A DNA stretch of 64,000 nucleotides from Nonomuraea helvata (GCF_039535785.1 NZ_BAAAXV010000009.1:744001-808000); one strand, 5' to 3'. Counted from the first letter of the stretch, positions 45,399-54,002 are shown. Notes: generated by a model not told the origin, from the sequence alone. Numbers and translations: made by a program.

Positions 45399-45815
45399 AT
45401 GACGCTCGCAACCGAGGTAAAGAAGCTCACCGAGTCCAAGCCGTTCTACGCCGTCGCGGGCGTCGGCGACTACGCCGTGGAGAAGCTGCGTGAGCTGCCC
45501 GAGCAGCTGCAGAAGCTGCAGTCGCGCCGCTCCGAGCTCGCCAAGGAGCTGCCGGTGCGCGCCCGCGCGTACGCCGACAAGGCCGAGGGCATCGCCAAGG
45601 ACTTCCCCGAGAAGGCCCGCGAGTACGCCGACCAGCTCACCACCAGGGCCACCGAGGTCTACGAGGACTTCGCCACGCGCGGCCGCAAGGTCGTCAGCCA
45701 GGCGAGCGGCACCGCCGCGCTCGAGCTCGAAGAGGTGTCCGAGGCCGCCGAGCCGCCCGTCGCCAAGCCGGTGACGCCGGTCAGGAAGCCCCGCACCACC
45801 AAGGCCAAGGCCTGA
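45399..45815 (+). CDS. HbhA-like (heparin-binding hemagglutinin-like) helical protein
   Basis: 138 residues, nearly all helix. Amphipathic repeats of about 22 residues: EVKKLTESKPFYAVAGVGDY, AVEKLRELPEQLQKLQSRRS, ELAKELPVRARAYADKAEGI, DFPEKAREYADQLTTRATEV. A proline/lysine-rich end (VAKPVTPVRKPRTTKAKA) mimics the mycobacterial HbhA heparin-binding tail but is shorter. In saprophytes it may organise lipid bodies or the cell surface; adhesion is not implied. Confidence 0.82.
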   Translation: MTLATEVKKLTESKPFYAVAGVGDYAVEKLRELPEQLQKLQSRRSELAKELPVRARAYADKAEGIAKDFPEKAREYADQLTTRATEVYEDFATRGRKVVSQASGTAALELEEVSEAAEPPVAKPVTPVRKPRTTKAKA

Positions 45816-45823
45816 GTTGACGC

Positions 45824-45853
45824 AAGGCCCGCCTCTTTCGGGAGGCGGGCCTT
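45824..45853 (+). terminator. hairpin terminator after HbhA-like gene
   Basis: Stem AAGGCCCGCCTC / GAGGCGGGCCTT with a six-base loop and a T run after it, nine bases after the stop. Confidence 0.9.
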
Positions 45854-45934
45854 TCCGCTTTGGGGTGCCCGCCTGTCGGGGCCGCCTATTAGGCTGAAGC
45901 CGTTTTCGTCGCGGCGTTGTGCGGAGCCAACAAC

Positions 45935-46300
45935 ATGAACTTGATCAACGGTGTTCTCAACCTTCTCTTCCTGGTGCTCGCCGCCGTCATCTTCGGCATG
46001 TCGGTCTACTCACTGGTGCACGCGCTCCGGGTGCCGACCGGCGCGTTCGTCTCGGCGGGCAAGCTGCAGAAGAACATCTGGTTGCTGATCCTCGCGCTGG
46101 CGACACTGTTCTCCGCCGCGGGCGCGTGGAGCTATCTCTCTTTCTTCCTCATGGTCGGCGGTTTCCAATTCATCGGCCTGGATGCCGTGGGCTTCTTCTC
46201 GATCCTGGCGGTCATCGCCGCCACGATCTACATCGTGGACGTCAAGCCGGCCGTGAAGGGCATGGGCCGGGGCAACAACGGGCCCTACGGCCCCTGGTGA
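45935..46300 (+). CDS. DUF2516 membrane protein (Rv0476-like)
   Basis: 121 residues with three helices (GVLNLLFLVLAAVIFGMSVY; KNIWLLILALATLFSAAGAW; AVGFFSILAVIAATIYIVDV) and a glycine-rich cytosolic end NNGPYGPW. The family follows hbhA in many actinobacteria. ATG 45935 is preferred over an upstream TTG. Unknown function. Confidence 0.9.
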   Translation: MNLINGVLNLLFLVLAAVIFGMSVYSLVHALRVPTGAFVSAGKLQKNIWLLILALATLFSAAGAWSYLSFFLMVGGFQFIGLDAVGFFSILAVIAATIYIVDVKPAVKGMGRGNNGPYGPW

Positions 46301-46359
46301 TCAGGCCGGCTCGCCCGCCGGCCACCATGCGATGAGCCTCGGGGCACTAGGCTGCCGAC

Positions 46360-47094
46360 ATGACCAACGACCTCCACGGGCGCACGCAGCGGCTGGAACT
46401 GTCGGACCAGGTCCTCCGCGACTTCGAGGCCGTCGTGCTGGACGCGACGCCTGACGGGATCGTGCTGAGCAGGTCGGCCTTCTATCCGGGCGGGGGCGGC
46501 CAGCCGGCGGATCACGGGGTGCTGATCTGGCAGGGCGTGGAGACCCGCATCGTGGGGGTGCGCAAAGGCGACGATCTGTACCTGATCCCGGCCGAGGGCG
46601 ACCCGATCCCGCCCGCGGGCACCGTGGTCCAGGCGGCCGTGGCCGATGAGCGCCGCTCGGCCCTCATGCGTACGCACTCGGGCCTCCACGTGCTGTGCGG
46701 GGTGGTGTTCAGGGACTACGGCTGCCTCGTCACCGGCGGCAACATGGACGAGCTCAGCGCGCGGATGGACTTCGACCTGCCGGAGGTGCCTCCCGGGTTC
46801 AAGGAGGCCGTCGAGGACGCGTGCAACGCCGAGATCGCCGCCGACCGGCGCATCGACGTACGCGTGCTGCCCCGCAAGGAGGCCTTCGAGATCCCCGACA
46901 TCATCCGCACGGCGACCAACCTCGTGCCGGAGAGCGTGCAGGACGTGCGCATCGTCGACATCGTGGGCCTCGACACCCAGGCCGACGGCGGTACCCACGT
47001 GGCCTCCACCAAGCAGATCGGGCGCATCAAGGTCGCCAAGATCGAGAGCAAGGGGCGCGGTTTCCGGCGGCTCCGCATCCAGATCACCAACTAG
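46360..47094 (+). CDS. AlaX-type alanyl-tRNA editing protein
   Basis: 244 residues. N-terminal beta domain with SAFYPGGGGQPADHG (as in AlaRS domain C start), editing motif THSGLHVLCGVVF (HxxxH), and second motif QADGGTHVASTKQIGRIKVA. AlaX hydrolyses Ser- or Gly-tRNA-Ala in trans. In AlaRS/AlaX the second metal motif is usually CxxxH; here the first position is Asp (codon at 46984), which changes one zinc ligand. The C-terminal KIESKGRGFRRLRIQI end is normal. Confidence 0.9.
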   Translation: MTNDLHGRTQRLELSDQVLRDFEAVVLDATPDGIVLSRSAFYPGGGGQPADHGVLIWQGVETRIVGVRKGDDLYLIPAEGDPIPPAGTVVQAAVADERRSALMRTHSGLHVLCGVVFRDYGCLVTGGNMDELSARMDFDLPEVPPGFKEAVEDACNAEIAADRRIDVRVLPRKEAFEIPDIIRTATNLVPESVQDVRIVDIVGLDTQADGGTHVASTKQIGRIKVAKIESKGRGFRRLRIQITN

Positions 47095-47100
47095 GGCGGG

Positions 47101-48012
47101 TCAGTCGATCACCTTGGCGAGGCCGTCGAGCAGCGGGCCGAGCCCGAACTCGAAGAGCCGGTCGAGCTCGAGGTCGAAGTCGCCGTCCAGCTCCTCGACG
47201 ACTTTCGCGAAGGCGGGATATTCGTTCGACTCGGTGATCCAGCGCAGGGCCTCGTCCTGCTCGGACATCCACTCGTCGGCGGTGATGCCCGTGGCGGCTT
47301 GAAACCGCCGCTCCAGCTCGATGTTGGCGGCGATGCCCTGCACGTAGCTGTAGACCAGGGTGTGCACGTGCATCTTGGCCGTGGCGTCGAGCCTCGTGTC
47401 CGCCAGCGCCGCCATGACCCATTCCGTGTGCCTGATCAGGCTGGCCGAGGGCAGCGGCCTGGTCAGTGACGTGACGCCGGCCATCCACGGGTGCGCGCGG
47501 TAGCCGGCCCACTGGAGGCGGGCCGACACCTCCACCCTGGCCCGCCAGCCGTCCGGAGGCTCCTTGGGCAGCGGGAACTCCTCGATCACGGCGTCCACCA
47601 TGAGCAGCACCAGATCGTCCTTGCCGCCTACGTGCCGGTAAAGGGACATGGTCGCCATGCCGAGCCGGTCGGCGACACCGCGCATGGTGAGCTCGGGCAG
47701 CCCTTCGGCGTCGGCGATCTCGATGGCGGCCTGCACAATGCGCTCGCGGGTCAGGTCATTTCCTGAAATGTCAGGACGCCGAGCGGCCGCCCGACCGCCG
47801 CGCGGTTCCGCCACGACCGTCCCGACCCGAGGCTCCGCGACCACCACGCCCTCCTGGGCCAGGAGCGCGAGCGCCTTGGCGGCGGTGGCCAGCGCGACCT
47901 GCCAGTCCCTGGCGAGCTGCCTGGTCGAGGGCACCCGGTCGCCCGGACGCAGCTTGCCGTCGGCTATGCGCCGCTTGATGTCGGCGACGATGCGGGCGTA
48001 GGGCGCTGTCAT
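47101..48012 (-). CDS. hybrid GntR-TetR family regulator
   Basis: 303 residues from ATG 48012 (AGGAGG upstream). Residues 5-75 form a GntR wing-HTH: ARIVADIKRRIADGKLRPGD, RVPSTRQLARDWQVALATAA, KALALLAQEGVVVAEPRVGT. Residues 95-150 form a second, TetR-type HTH: NDLTRERIVQAAIEIADAEG, LTMRGVADRLGMATMSLYRH, with a TetR_C ligand domain after it. Two DNA-binding domains in one chain is uncommon but recurs in actinobacteria. It is divergent from a TetX-like monooxygenase, which it probably represses. Confidence 0.92.
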   Translation of the reverse strand: MTAPYARIVADIKRRIADGKLRPGDRVPSTRQLARDWQVALATAAKALALLAQEGVVVAEPRVGTVVAEPRGGRAAARRPDISGNDLTRERIVQAAIEIADAEGLPELTMRGVADRLGMATMSLYRHVGGKDDLVLLMVDAVIEEFPLPKEPPDGWRARVEVSARLQWAGYRAHPWMAGVTSLTRPLPSASLIRHTEWVMAALADTRLDATAKMHVHTLVYSYVQGIAANIELERRFQAATGITADEWMSEQDEALRWITESNEYPAFAKVVEELDGDFDLELDRLFEFGLGPLLDGLAKVID

Positions 48013-48021
48013 GCGAGCCTC

Positions 48022-48035
48022 CTGTACTAGTACAG
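48022..48035. promoter_or_regulatory. palindromic operator CTGTACTAGTACAG
   Basis: Perfect 14-base palindrome overlapping the upstream edge of the regulator's ribosome site and lying between the divergent genes. Fits a TetR- or GntR-type dimer. Confidence 0.65.
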
Positions 48036-48067
48036 ATCCTCCCATCATACCCTTGTGAGCTGCTGTC

Positions 48068-48095
48068 CGTACGACGTACATTCAGCGTACGACGT
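48068..48095 (+). promoter_or_regulatory. tandem operator-like repeats CGTACGACGT
   Basis: CGTACGACGT at 48068-48077 and 48086-48095, 18 bases apart, just before the monooxygenase start. The first extends to a palindrome GTACG-A-CGTAC. A different sequence from the CTGTAC site, so the two DNA-binding domains of the regulator may read different sites. Confidence 0.6.
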
Positions 48096-48114
48096 CAACA
48101 GACAGGAGCACATC

Positions 48115-49206
48115 ATGAAGGCACTCATCTCCGGCGCGAGCATCGGCGGCCCCGTCCTCGCCTACTGGCTGCGGCAGCACGGCTACGAGACGACGCTCGT
48201 CGAGCGGGCCCCGGCCCCGCGCAAAGGCGGTCAGGCCATCGACATCAGGGGCGCCGCGCTGACGGTGGTCGAGAAGATGGGCGTCATCGACCAGATCAGG
48301 GCGCTGCGGACGACCATGCGCGGCATGTCCATGGTGGACGGCGAGGGCAACGAGCTCATGCGCAGCTACGAGGAGACGATCAGCGGCGGCCGGTTCGACA
48401 GCCCGGACATCGAGATCATGCGTGACGACCTGACCGCGATCCTCACGGCCGCCACCGAAGGCGCCGAGTACGTCTACGGCGACTCGATCGCCACCCTCGC
48501 CCAGGACGACGACGGCGTGGACGTGACGTTCGAGAGCGGCCGGCGGGAGCGCTACGACTACGTGTTCGGCGCCGACGGCCTCCACTCCAACGTGCGCAGG
48601 CTCGTCTTCGGCCCCGAGGAGCCGTTCCTCAGCCACCTCGGCATGTACGTCTCCATCTTCACCGCCGACAACTTCCTCGGCCTGGACCACTGGCAGACCT
48701 GGTTCCGCGAGGGCGACGCGGGCGGTGCCGTCTTCAGCGACCGGGACACCTCCGTGATCCGGGTCAACCTGGGCTTCGGCGCGGGCCCGATCGCCTATGA
48801 CCACCGCGACCTGGAGCAGCAGAAGCGCCTGATCCAGGAGCACTGCGAGGGGCTGGGCTGGGAGGTGCCCAAGCTGCTCGCGGCCATGTGGCAGGCCGAC
48901 GACTTCTACTTCGACGCCATGGCGCAGGTCAAGCTGGAGCGCTGGTCGAAGGGCAGGGTCGCGCTGATCGGGGACGCGGGCTACTGCGCCTCGCCGCTGT
49001 CGGGGCAGGGCACGAGCCTGGCCCTCGTGGGGGCGTACGTGCTGGCGCAGGAGCTCGGCGGGGACCGGGCGGGGGCCTTCGACCGGTACGAGGAGCGCAT
49101 GCGCCCGTTCGTCGAGCAGAACCAGGCGCTCGCCCTCGAGAACCCCGGCGGGGGCGCCGCGCCGGAGAGTGTTCAGCGAGCTGCAACCAGCATCACGCTG
49201 GACTGA
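48115..49206 (+). CDS. FAD-dependent monooxygenase (TetX/PHBH type)
   Basis: 363 residues from ATG 48115 (GGAG upstream). FAD motif ALISGASIGGPVLAYWLRQH then ETTLVERAP (GxGxxG variant G-A-S-I-G-G), DG motif YDYVFGADGLHSNVRRLVFG, GD motif RVALIGDAGYCASPLSGQGT. It hydroxylates aromatic or polycyclic compounds using NADPH. Neighbouring hybrid regulator suggests induction by the substrate, possibly an antibiotic. Confidence 0.93.
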   Translation: MKALISGASIGGPVLAYWLRQHGYETTLVERAPAPRKGGQAIDIRGAALTVVEKMGVIDQIRALRTTMRGMSMVDGEGNELMRSYEETISGGRFDSPDIEIMRDDLTAILTAATEGAEYVYGDSIATLAQDDDGVDVTFESGRRERYDYVFGADGLHSNVRRLVFGPEEPFLSHLGMYVSIFTADNFLGLDHWQTWFREGDAGGAVFSDRDTSVIRVNLGFGAGPIAYDHRDLEQQKRLIQEHCEGLGWEVPKLLAAMWQADDFYFDAMAQVKLERWSKGRVALIGDAGYCASPLSGQGTSLALVGAYVLAQELGGDRAGAFDRYEERMRPFVEQNQALALENPGGGAAPESVQRAATSITLD

Positions 49207-49234
49207 CAGTCACGAACCGATACGATTTGCCGCC

Positions 49235-50842
49235 ATGGGTATCAGACTCACGATCGCCGCGCTCGGGGCCACCGCTCTGACGTTGACCGCCGCTCCCGCG
49301 TACGCGGCGGCGGCCGGGATCACGGACGAGGTGACGATGACCCTCGGCAAGAACGGCACCCTGCACGTGGTCGAGAAGATCAGCGGGGCGTCGGGTGAGC
49401 TCAGGCGGACGTTCATCACCAGGACGCGGTACGACGACAGCAGCGACCGCGTCTACCAGATCTCGAACGTCAAGGGCGGCACCCTCGCAGGCGACGTGCT
49501 CACCGTGAAGGGGAACGGGACGGTCGAGTACGACGTCAAGGGAGCGGTGGCGACCTCGGGCGGCGTCGAGGAGCTGCGCTGGTTCGCGGTGAACGGCTGG
49601 AACCAGCAGGTCGCCAAGGCCACGGTCAAGGTGAACGGCCCGGGGCAGGTCCAGAACCTGTCCTGCTTCGCCGGGGAGCTGACCTCGGCCATCGGCTGCA
49701 CCTCGGCCTCCATGGACCACTCGGCCACCGAGGCCGACTTCGAGCAGGAGAACATCGGCTCCGGCCAGGCGCTGACCGTGGTCGTCGGATACCCGAAGGG
49801 CTCCAGCGGCGGCGCCCCCATCCTGGAGAGGCGCTTCTCGCTGGCCGCCGCCTTCACCCTGAACACCGTCACCGGCGGCGCCCTGGCCGGGCTCCTGGTG
49901 CTGCTGCTCGGCGGCCTCGCCCTGCTCTACTGGACGCGCGGGCGCGACGCCAGGGTCGCGGGCCACGAGCAGGGCGCGGTCGATCCGGTGCAGAACGGCC
50001 ACTTCTCCCCGCCTGACGGCGTGCGGCCCGGCCAGATCGGCACGCTCGTGGACGAGCAGGCCGACGTGGTCGACGTGACCGCCACGATCGTGGACCTCGC
50101 GGTCCGCGGCTACCTGCGGATCGACGAGCAGCCGCGGCAGGCGTACGACGCGCCCGACTGGATGCTGGTCAGGCTGCCGAACGCGCCCGTCAACGCGCTG
50201 CTGCCCTACGAGCACGCCCTGTACGACGCCATCTTCGACGGGCGCGACGCGGTGCTGCTGTCGCAGCTGTCCGGCTCGTTCGCGGCCCACCTGGGCAAGG
50301 TGCGCGACGCGCTCTACGCCGACGTGGTCAAGCAGGGCTGGTTCGCCCGGCGCCCGGACACCGAGCGCACCAGGTGGACGACGATCGGCGTGGTGCTCAT
50401 CGGCCTCGGGTTGGTGGCCACGGTGGCGCTGGCCTGGTTCACCACGTACGGGCTGCTCGGCCTGGCTCTGATCATCGCGGGCGGCGCGCTGGCCGCCGGC
50501 GGGCAGTACATGCCGGCCAAGACGGCCAAGGGCTCGGCGGCGCTGGCGCACACCATGGGCTTCCGGAAGTACCTGTTCTCCGGCGAGCTGGGGGACGTGC
50601 CCGAGCAGCACCGGGTGGAGCTGTTCTCGCGCTACCTGCCGTACGCGGTGATCTTCGACGGGGTGGAGCACTGGTCGCGCGTGGTGGCCTCGGTGACCGG
50701 GAACGGCCACCAGGCCGACAACCTGTACTGGTACCACGGGCCGGCGGAGTGGGACCTGTCCAAGTTCGCCGGGTCGATGCGGACGTTCACCACCACGACC
50801 TCGGGCGCCATCTCCGCCACCCGTCAGTTCCGGACCCTCTAG
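49235..50842 (+). CDS. DUF2207 membrane protein
   Basis: 535 residues. A signal peptide (LTIAALGATALTLTAAPAYA), an extracytoplasmic DUF2207 beta domain (residues 30-215), a helix at about 220-245 (GALAGLLVLLLGGLALLYWT), a cytosolic block with VTATIVDLAVRGYLRIDEQP, two more helices (GVVLIGLGLVATVALAWFTT; GLLGLALIIAGGALAAGGQY), and a C-terminal region with YLPYAVIFDGVEHWSRVVAS. Complete family architecture. Function unknown. Confidence 0.92.
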   Translation: MGIRLTIAALGATALTLTAAPAYAAAAGITDEVTMTLGKNGTLHVVEKISGASGELRRTFITRTRYDDSSDRVYQISNVKGGTLAGDVLTVKGNGTVEYDVKGAVATSGGVEELRWFAVNGWNQQVAKATVKVNGPGQVQNLSCFAGELTSAIGCTSASMDHSATEADFEQENIGSGQALTVVVGYPKGSSGGAPILERRFSLAAAFTLNTVTGGALAGLLVLLLGGLALLYWTRGRDARVAGHEQGAVDPVQNGHFSPPDGVRPGQIGTLVDEQADVVDVTATIVDLAVRGYLRIDEQPRQAYDAPDWMLVRLPNAPVNALLPYEHALYDAIFDGRDAVLLSQLSGSFAAHLGKVRDALYADVVKQGWFARRPDTERTRWTTIGVVLIGLGLVATVALAWFTTYGLLGLALIIAGGALAAGGQYMPAKTAKGSAALAHTMGFRKYLFSGELGDVPEQHRVELFSRYLPYAVIFDGVEHWSRVVASVTGNGHQADNLYWYHGPAEWDLSKFAGSMRTFTTTTSGAISATRQFRTL

Positions 50843-51747
50843 CGCAGGCGGAGCTCGCCCACCGGCCGGCCGCCGCCGAGCACCGGCGGCGCGCCCAGCT
50901 CGGCCAGCTCGGGCGCGTCCAGCCCCAGCGAGCGCAGGGCCGCGACCGTGGCGGGGACGCGGGCGCGCTGCGACCCGTCCTCGATCTTGACGGTGCCCGC
51001 GCGCCCGTCCTCGAACGCGAACGCGTCGAACGCCTCGGCCCCGGTCTTCAGCATGAGGCCCGGCAGCGCGCGCATGAGCTTGGCCTCCGGCCGGTCGGTG
51101 CCCGAGGTCCACTCGGGGTAGGTGGTCATGGCGTCGAAGATCTTGCGCTCGTACGAGTCGGGCGAGGACATGGGGAACGCCCTGAACGCCTTGGTCACGC
51201 CGAGCATCGAGACGAAGAACAGCGGCGCCCCGCAGCCGTCCACCCCTGAGGCCGCGACCCGCTCCCCTGTCAGGTCCTCCACGGTCTCACGGATGGCGCG
51301 CTGGAGCGGGTGCCTGGGCTCGAGGTAGGAGTCGGTGGGCCAGTCGTTCAACACACACGTGGCGAGCATGGCGGCGTGCTTGCCGGAGCAGTTCATGTAG
51401 ACGCGCCCGCGTTCGGTCACCGTGCGGTCGGCCGGATAGTCCTCGGGGCATCCCAGCGCCGACTCCTCCAGCCCCGCGCCCGCGAGGATCTTCCTGACAC
51501 CGTCCACGTGGAACGGCTCGCCCGAATGCGAGGCGCAGGCCAGCGCCAGCAGCTCCCCCTCCAGCCGCAGGCCGGCGCGGAGCATGCCGAGCGCCTGCAG
51601 CGGCTTCATCGACGACCGTGGCGACGCGGGAACATGCACCTCACCCCTCGCCTCGACCGGACGCCCTTCCGCGTCCACGGTCAGCATCCGGGCCTGATGC
51701 GTGGACTCCACGAACCCAGACCGGACAACTTCCACAATCATCGACAT
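50839..51747 (-). CDS. asparaginase II (Rhizobium etli type)
   Basis: 302 residues from ATG 51747 (AAAGGAGAG upstream). It starts VEVVRSGFVESTHQARMLTV and contains SSMKPLQALGMLRAGLRLEG, ALACASHSGEPFHVDGVRKI and VYMNCSGKHAAMLATCVLND, the serine/lysine/cysteine active-site motifs of Pfam 06089 enzymes. It hydrolyses asparagine to aspartate and ammonia. Convergent with the DUF2207 gene by four bases, divergent from dtd. Confidence 0.93.
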   Translation of the reverse strand: MSMIVEVVRSGFVESTHQARMLTVDAEGRPVEARGEVHVPASPRSSMKPLQALGMLRAGLRLEGELLALACASHSGEPFHVDGVRKILAGAGLEESALGCPEDYPADRTVTERGRVYMNCSGKHAAMLATCVLNDWPTDSYLEPRHPLQRAIRETVEDLTGERVAASGVDGCGAPLFFVSMLGVTKAFRAFPMSSPDSYERKIFDAMTTYPEWTSGTDRPEAKLMRALPGLMLKTGAEAFDAFAFEDGRAGTVKIEDGSQRARVPATVAALRSLGLDAPELAELGAPPVLGGGRPVGELRLR

Positions 51748-51817
51748 ATCTCTCTCCTTTCTCTCTCCTTTCGGCCTGAGTCTACGGACCGTCGCTCCTG
51801 GTCCAGAATGGGTTGGC

Positions 51818-52243
51818 ATGCGAGCAGTGGTGCAGAGAGTGAGTTCGGCGTCGGTCGTGGTCGACGGGCGCACGGTTGGGGCGATCGAGGAGCCGGGGCT
51901 GCTGGTGCTGGTGGGCGTCACCCACACGGACACCCGGGCCTCGTCCGCCAAGCTTGCCGCGAAGCTGTGGGGGCTGCGCATCCTGCACGGCGAGAAGTCC
52001 TGCTCGGACGTGTCCGCGCCGCTCCTGGTGATCAGTCAGTTCACCCTGTACGGCGACGCCCGCAAGGGGCGGCGGCCCACCTGGCAGGCGGCCGCCCCAG
52101 GACCCGTCGCCGAGCCGCTGGTGGACGCGGTGGTGGAGGAGCTGCGCGCGTTGGGCGCGCGCGTGGAGACGGGCGTCTTCGGGGCGGACATGAAGGTGTC
52201 GCTGGTCAACGACGGCCCGATCACCCTCGTCGTCGAGGTCTGA
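51818..52243 (+). CDS. dtd: D-aminoacyl-tRNA deacylase
   Basis: 141 residues. MRAVVQRVSSASVVVDGRTV, catalytic SQFTLYGDARKGRRPTW, and the NxGPVT-like C-terminus VSLVNDGPITLVVEV (NDGPIT). Removes D-amino acids, and glycine from tRNA-Ala, on charged tRNAs. Divergent from the asparaginase gene. Confidence 0.96.
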   Translation: MRAVVQRVSSASVVVDGRTVGAIEEPGLLVLVGVTHTDTRASSAKLAAKLWGLRILHGEKSCSDVSAPLLVISQFTLYGDARKGRRPTWQAAAPGPVAEPLVDAVVEELRALGARVETGVFGADMKVSLVNDGPITLVVEV

Positions 52244-52249
52244 GCCTCC

Positions 52250-53188
52250 TCAGCGGATGCGGCGGCGAAGCGAGGGGTCGATGGTGACGTTGCGGCCCGC
52301 GTCCGGCGGCACGACGACCTCCTGAGCCGCCGCCACCCCGCCGGCCAGCAGCGTCGCGTCCACCGGCACCGTGCGCTTGACCACGGCCAGCGCGATCGGG
52401 CCCAGCTCGTGGTGGCGGGCGGACGAGCCGACCACGCCGACCTCCTGGCCCTCGAGGACCACGGGGGCGCCGTGCGGGGGCAGCGTGTCGACGCTGCCGT
52501 CGAGGTGCAGGAAGACCAGGCGGCGCGGCGGATGCCCGAGATTGTGCACTCTGGCCACGGTCTCCTGGCCGCGGTAGCACCCCTTGGTCAGGTGCACGGC
52601 CGAGCCGATCCAGCCCACCTCGTGGGGGATCGTCTTGTGGTCGGTGTCGAGCCCCAGCCGCGGCCGGTGCTCCTCGATCCGCAGCGCCTCGTACGCCCAC
52701 AGCCCGGCCAGCGGCCTGCCCAGATGGTCGGGCAGCTCGTCGCGCGGCACCAGGAGGTCTTCCGTGGCCGTGGAGAGCACGGCCAGGTCGTCGGCCCGCG
52801 ACACCTCCACCCGGAGCATGAACCGCATCCGGTCGAGATAGTCGATCAGGCTCTGCGCGGTGCCCGGCTCGACGTGGGCCAGCACGCTCTCGCCGTCGTC
52901 GACCAGCGTCAGGTGGTGCAGCACGTGACCCTGCAGGTCGAGGTCGAGCGTCTGCGTCCACTCGCCGGGCCGCAGCGTGTCGAGCTTCTGCGAGGTCAGG
53001 TCGTTGAGCCATTTCAGCCGGTCGGCGCCGGAGATGCGGACCACCTCGCGGTTGCTGCGGTCGACGACCGCCTCACCCTTGGCCAGCGCGCGCTGCTCGG
53101 CGAACAGGTCGCCGTAGTGCGCGGCTACGTCGGAGTCCGGCCCATCCGCGGGGACGGCGCCGGGGAGGTCGAGCAGAGGGCTACGCAT
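52250..53188 (-). CDS. ygfZ: folate-binding protein YgfZ (GcvT-like)
   Basis: 312 residues from ATG 53188. Signature KGCYRGQETVARVHNLGHPP (KGC.xGQE with the functional Cys), folate-binding strands LKWLNDLTSQKLDTLRPGEW. It supports Fe-S enzyme maintenance with tetrahydrofolate. An upstream in-frame extension to 53212 lacks a ribosome site. It follows a Fur-type gene. Confidence 0.93.
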   Translation of the reverse strand: MRSPLLDLPGAVPADGPDSDVAAHYGDLFAEQRALAKGEAVVDRSNREVVRISGADRLKWLNDLTSQKLDTLRPGEWTQTLDLDLQGHVLHHLTLVDDGESVLAHVEPGTAQSLIDYLDRMRFMLRVEVSRADDLAVLSTATEDLLVPRDELPDHLGRPLAGLWAYEALRIEEHRPRLGLDTDHKTIPHEVGWIGSAVHLTKGCYRGQETVARVHNLGHPPRRLVFLHLDGSVDTLPPHGAPVVLEGQEVGVVGSSARHHELGPIALAVVKRTVPVDATLLAGGVAAAQEVVVPPDAGRNVTIDPSLRRRIR

Positions 53189-53264
53189 GCCACCAAGGTT
53201 ATCGGCAGCCACGGCGATGCCCGAAGACGGGAGGCCGTGCGCCGACCGGCGGTCGCGGCACCGG

Positions 53265-53678
53265 CTACCGGCAGTTGCGGCAGCGGCCGAAGACCGTCAG
53301 GTGACGCACGTCCGCGACGAACCCGAGCTCCTCGTCCAGCCCCTTGACCAGCCCGTCCGCCAGCTCGGGCCGCACCTCGAACACCTCGTCGCAGCCCCGG
53401 CACACCAGGTGCACATGATCGGCCTCGGCGGCCAGGTGGTAGGTCGGCGCGCCGTGCCCGAGATGGGTGTGGGTGACCATGCCGAGCTCTTCGAGCAGCT
53501 CCAGCGTGCGGTAGACGGTCGAGATGTTCACGCCGCGGGCGGTCTCGCGGACCTTGACGCAGATCTCCTCCGGCGTGGCGTGCTCCAACGACTTGACCGC
53601 CTCAAGGACGAGCTGGCGCTGGGGGGTGACCCGGTAGCCCTTGGCGCGAAGTTCCTCATGCCACTGCGTCTCGGTCAT
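53265..53678 (-). CDS. Fur-family metalloregulator
   Basis: 137 residues. Winged helix: KGYRVTPQRQLVLEAVKSLE, TARGVNISTVYRTLELLEEL. Metal site HVHLVCRGCDEVFEVRPELA with CxxC, and a second CRNC at the C-terminus. Responds to iron, zinc or peroxide; the residue set resembles the Zur/FurB group but I cannot fix the metal. Monocistronic, upstream of ygfZ. Confidence 0.93.
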   Translation of the reverse strand: MTETQWHEELRAKGYRVTPQRQLVLEAVKSLEHATPEEICVKVRETARGVNISTVYRTLELLEELGMVTHTHLGHGAPTYHLAAEADHVHLVCRGCDEVFEVRPELADGLVKGLDEELGFVADVRHLTVFGRCRNCR

Positions 53679-54002
53679 GTCCTGAGTTTAGGCGCTTGTC
53701 CACCCTTGCGGATGGGCTGCAGGACGGCCCCCGGATATTCACTTGCCCCTTCCGAGCGTGAGCGCATAGCTTCATTGGTACGCGGAAAGGAGGTGGTCCA
53801 AGCAATGGTGAATCATAGTTGGGCTAGCGAGGTGGTTGTCCGCTGACGTCGCGGACTGTTGTCTCGTGACGTATCGCGAATACGAGGCAACCACCGGGGC
53901 CCCTGGCAGCCGGAGGGCGGGATCCCATCCCGACCATGGTCCATCCGGCCCGTCTGCTCGGCAGGCGGAGTTGGCCCGGGGCCCTTCTTCATTTCCCGAT
54001 GG
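53679..54002. other. intergenic region with a strong translation signal and structured 3' part
   Basis: Contains a likely promoter (TTGCCC at about 53739, TAGCTT about 18 bases on), the 13-codon frame at 53805, and a GC-rich structured tail with ccggggcccc near 53896 and cccggggccc near 53977 that could pair. No longer gene fits. Confidence 0.45.
53805..53846 (+). CDS. 13-residue ORF with near-consensus Shine-Dalgarno
   Basis: ATG 53805 follows AAAGGAGGTGG, a near-perfect anti-16S complement. The frame encodes MVNHSWASEVVVR then TGA. No longer frame starts from this signal. It could be a leader peptide, a very small protein, or the start of a message that continues as a structured RNA. Confidence 0.4.
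   Translation: MVNHSWASEVVVR

Noticed and set aside
49193..51112. 639-codon minus-strand frame antisense to the DUF2207 gene
   Set aside because: Arg/Gly/Val/His-rich shadow frame, no start signal.
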